Assembly: GCA_900757695.1 (NCBI GenBank)
Contig: CAAEOU010000078.1
Coordinates: 1 to 7,506, forward strand
Origin: an uncultured Oscillospiraceae bacterium
GTDB taxonomy: Bacteria; Bacillota_A; Clostridia; Oscillospirales; Oscillospiraceae
Reading direction: 5' to 3'
Length of the DNA: 7,506 nucleotides
Shown piece after piece: positions 5,863 through 7,506 of the stretch. The translations under genes were made by a program, and so were the position numbers. Each line of letters begins with the position of its first letter. The stretch's first letter is position 1. The notes under the pieces were generated by a model, which had not been told where the DNA came from, did not search any database, and saw nothing but the letters and a program-made list of their open reading frames with translations.

Positions 5863-5884
5863 CATTAGATTGGAGCGAACACAC

Positions 5885-6253
5885 ATGGACACGAAAAGCA
5901 TTGTCACATCCTTCTTTCAGCAGTTTTTCAACAAGCATGATTTGTCGGTGGTAGACCAGTATCTCAGCCCCGACTACATCCAGCACGACTGGGATGTTCC
6001 ACCCGGACGCAATGGATTCCGTAATTATTTTGAGCAGGTATTCCAGCGCTTCCCACAGTTTCATGTGGACGTTCGCCATGTGATCGTGGATGGCGATATG
6101 GTGGCCGTTCATGGCTACGGGGTCACTGATCCCGGGAAAATTGAGGTTCTGGTGGTGGACATCTACCGCATGAAAGATGGACAGCTTGCCGAGCACTGGG
6201 GTACGGTTCAGCCCCTTCCCGACGAGCAGTTCGGAAATCCCAACTTAATCTAA
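5885..6253 (+). CDS. SnoaL-like (NTF2-fold) protein, possible polyketide cyclase-type enzyme
   Basis: A 122-residue cytoplasmic protein of the SnoaL-like branch of the NTF2 superfamily: N-terminal helices, YLSPDYIQHD (26-35), GRNGFRNYF (41-49), then strands VDVRHVIVDGDMVAVHGYG and VDIYRMKDGQLAEHWG (91-106). His34, Asp35, Asp92, His104 and Trp105 line the usual pocket positions. Members include polyketide cyclases and many uncharacterised small-molecule-binding proteins, so the substrate is unknown. The ATG at 5885 is chosen because GGAG lies about 10 bases upstream. The gene starts 52 bases after the stop of the broken coupling protein gene and is followed after 12 bases by the YitT-like gene, so the two are probably co-transcribed. 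A weak TTGTTT/TAACAT pair with an 18-base spacer precedes it (5833-5862). Family call good, role unknown. Confidence 0.88.
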   Translation: MDTKSIVTSFFQQFFNKHDLSVVDQYLSPDYIQHDWDVPPGRNGFRNYFEQVFQRFPQFHVDVRHVIVDGDMVAVHGYGVTDPGKIEVLVVDIYRMKDGQLAEHWGTVQPLPDEQFGNPNLI

Positions 6254-6265
6254 CCGGAGGTCCCC

Positions 6266-7135
6266 ATGACAAACAAAAAGCCAAACCCCAAAGCACTTAT
6301 AAAGGAAGCATTGATTCTAACCATCGCAGTCGCCATCATCGCGGCAGCAGTCTACTTTTTCCTGGCCCCAAGCCACACCTCTGTCAGCAGCATTTCCGGT
6401 CTGGGCATCGTGCTGTCGAATTTCGTGCCGCTCCCGTTGTCGGCCATTACCATGATCCTGAATGTGGTTCTGCTGGTCATCGGATTCCTGACCTGCGGGC
6501 GGGAATTCGGCGCAAAGACGGTGTATACCAGCATCATGCTGCCGCTGTTCCTGGGCCTTTTTGAGGTCATCTTCCCTAATTTTCAGTCCATGACCGGCAG
6601 TCAGGAGCTGGACGTACTCTGCTACATTCTAGTGGTCAGCATCGGCCTGAGTATTCTCTTTAATCGGAACGCATCTTCCGGCGGGCTGGACATTGTGGCG
6701 AAGATCATGAACAAGTATCTGCACATGGAGCTGGGACGGGCCATGTCCCTGTCCGGCATGTGCGTGGCCCTTTCGGCGGCTCTGGTCTATGACAAGAAAA
6801 CCGTGGTTCTGAGCATTCTCGGCACCTATTTCAACGGGATCATTCTGGATCACTTCATCTTTGACCACAACCGGAAGCGCCGGGTCTGCATCATCACCGA
6901 AAAGGAGGAGGAGCTGCGGCAGTTCATCATTCAGGAGCTGCACAGCGGTGCCACCATCTATGAGGCCATCGGCGCATACAACTTTGAAAAGCATAACGAG
7001 ATCATCACCATTGTGGACAACAGTGAGTATCAGAAGCTCATCAATTTTATCAACCGGGAGGACCCGAAGGCGTTTATCACGATCTACAATGTGTCCAATA
7101 TGCAGTATCAGCCGAAAATATGGGAACGTAAGTAG
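6266..7135 (+). CDS. YitT family membrane protein with C-terminal DUF2179 domain
   Basis: A 289-residue membrane protein. Apolar helices lie at about 12-33, 43-53, 57-76, 88-104, 117-133, 158-175 and 179-197. It has the family phrases FGAKTVYTS (81-89) and NASSGGLDIVAKIMNKY (135-151). The cytosolic end (about 204-281) is a DUF2179 domain: RRVCIIT, GATIYEAIGAY and ITIYNVSNMQ. Length and layout match the YitT/YpjC/YqfU group of Firmicutes, which is of unproven function; transport has been proposed. A strong GGAGG sits 5 bases before the ATG. It lies 12 bases after the SnoaL-like gene and 26 before the acetyltransferase gene, all on one strand. No frame break seen. Confidence 0.92.
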   Translation: MTNKKPNPKALIKEALILTIAVAIIAAAVYFFLAPSHTSVSSISGLGIVLSNFVPLPLSAITMILNVVLLVIGFLTCGREFGAKTVYTSIMLPLFLGLFEVIFPNFQSMTGSQELDVLCYILVVSIGLSILFNRNASSGGLDIVAKIMNKYLHMELGRAMSLSGMCVALSAALVYDKKTVVLSILGTYFNGIILDHFIFDHNRKRRVCIITEKEEELRQFIIQELHSGATIYEAIGAYNFEKHNEIITIVDNSEYQKLINFINREDPKAFITIYNVSNMQYQPKIWERK

Positions 7136-7161
7136 GGCGCGGTCAAAACACGGAGGACGAA

Positions 7162-7506
7162 ATGGAAATAAAAGAATATGCAAAATACAATGCTGACGAG
7201 ATCCGTGAACTCTACGCACAGGTCGGCTGGACTGCCTATACGGAAAACATGAAGGCGCTGGAGCAAGGCTACCAGAACTCCCTGCTTGTGTTAGCGGCAT
7301 ATGAAAATGGCGAGCTTCTTGGAATTGTCCGGGTAGTCGGTGACGGATTCACCATAATTCTGATTCAAGATATTTTGGTATATCCAAAATATCAAAGGCA
7401 AGGTGTTGGAACAGCCCTGCTCAAATCTGTTCTTGATCAATACTCGGATGTCAGGCAAGTACAGCTTGTAACAGATAACACACCGAAAACAGTAGCCTTT
7501 TATCAA
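7162..7506 (+). CDS. GNAT family N-acetyltransferase (3' end beyond window)
   Basis: An open frame from ATG 7162 runs through the window edge, giving 115 residues. It fits a Gcn5-related acetyltransferase that moves an acetyl group from acetyl-CoA to an amine: ENGELLGIVRVVGDG (48-62) as the central beta hairpin, then DILVYPKYQRQGVGTALL (70-87) with the CoA-binding Q-x-x-G-x-G loop at 78-83. Next come a helix and strand VQLVTD and DNTPKTVAFYQ (105-115), the start of the motif B region. Only some tens of residues should be missing. GGAGG lies 5 bases before the ATG (7152-7156). Position 26 bases behind the YitT-like gene suggests a shared transcript. Substrate cannot be told from sequence. Confidence 0.9.
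   Translation, partial: MEIKEYAKYNADEIRELYAQVGWTAYTENMKALEQGYQNSLLVLAAYENGELLGIVRVVGDGFTIILIQDILVYPKYQRQGVGTALLKSVLDQYSDVRQVQLVTDNTPKTVAFYQ

Noticed and set aside
6629..7300. Minus-strand open frame (223 codons) opposite the YitT-like gene
   Set aside because: It is antisense to a well supported membrane protein and acetyltransferase start, with no ribosome site or motif.

Overview
The window looks like the chromosome of a moderately G+C-rich Gram-positive gut Firmicute. An Oscillospiraceae relative such as Faecalibacterium or Gemmiger is my best guess, from the kinds of genes and codon choice; no marker gene settles it. It holds an LPXTG pilin and class C sortase, strong GGAGG-type ribosome binding sites, and a Firmicute-style conjugation ATPase. 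I could run no database search, so family names rest on motifs read by eye.

Left (1-2720, + strand): a two-gene pilus operon. A 645-residue LPKTG major pilin (7-1944) overlaps by ATGA a class C sortase (1941-2666) that would polymerise it. A perfect 14-bp hairpin follows.

Middle (2720-5280): a mosaic accessory stretch. It contains three copies of an ACACTTTT motif at exact 33-bp spacing, then a decayed second copy of the sortase 3' end (2869-3012). Next is a minus-strand cassette of an XRE-type regulator (3952 to 3470, with a possible in-frame continuation to 3356) and a minimal nucleotidyltransferase (3305 to 3024). A third decayed sortase 3' end follows (4035-4164). The two remnants share a 56-bp identical direct repeat and the same frame-breaking deletion, and they bracket the cassette. 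The XRE promoter carries a 12-bp perfect inverted repeat across its -10 box. Beyond lies an A+T-richer minus-strand gene (5132 to 4206) for a protein with a TPR-like start, a glycine-rich middle and a C-terminal SHOCT motif, with its own good promoter.

Right (5293-7506, + strand): a VirD4/TraG-type coupling protein gene cut off just after its Walker A motif, the scar of a conjugative element. After it comes a tightly packed row of a SnoaL-like protein, a YitT/DUF2179 membrane protein and a GNAT acetyltransferase that runs off the window.

The pilus pair and the SnoaL-YitT-GNAT row look intact and ordinary. The 2.7-5.8 kb stretch is the unusual part: repeated sortase tails, iterons, a toxin-antitoxin-like cassette lacking an obvious toxin, and a truncated conjugation gene all point to repeated insertion and deletion at one site.
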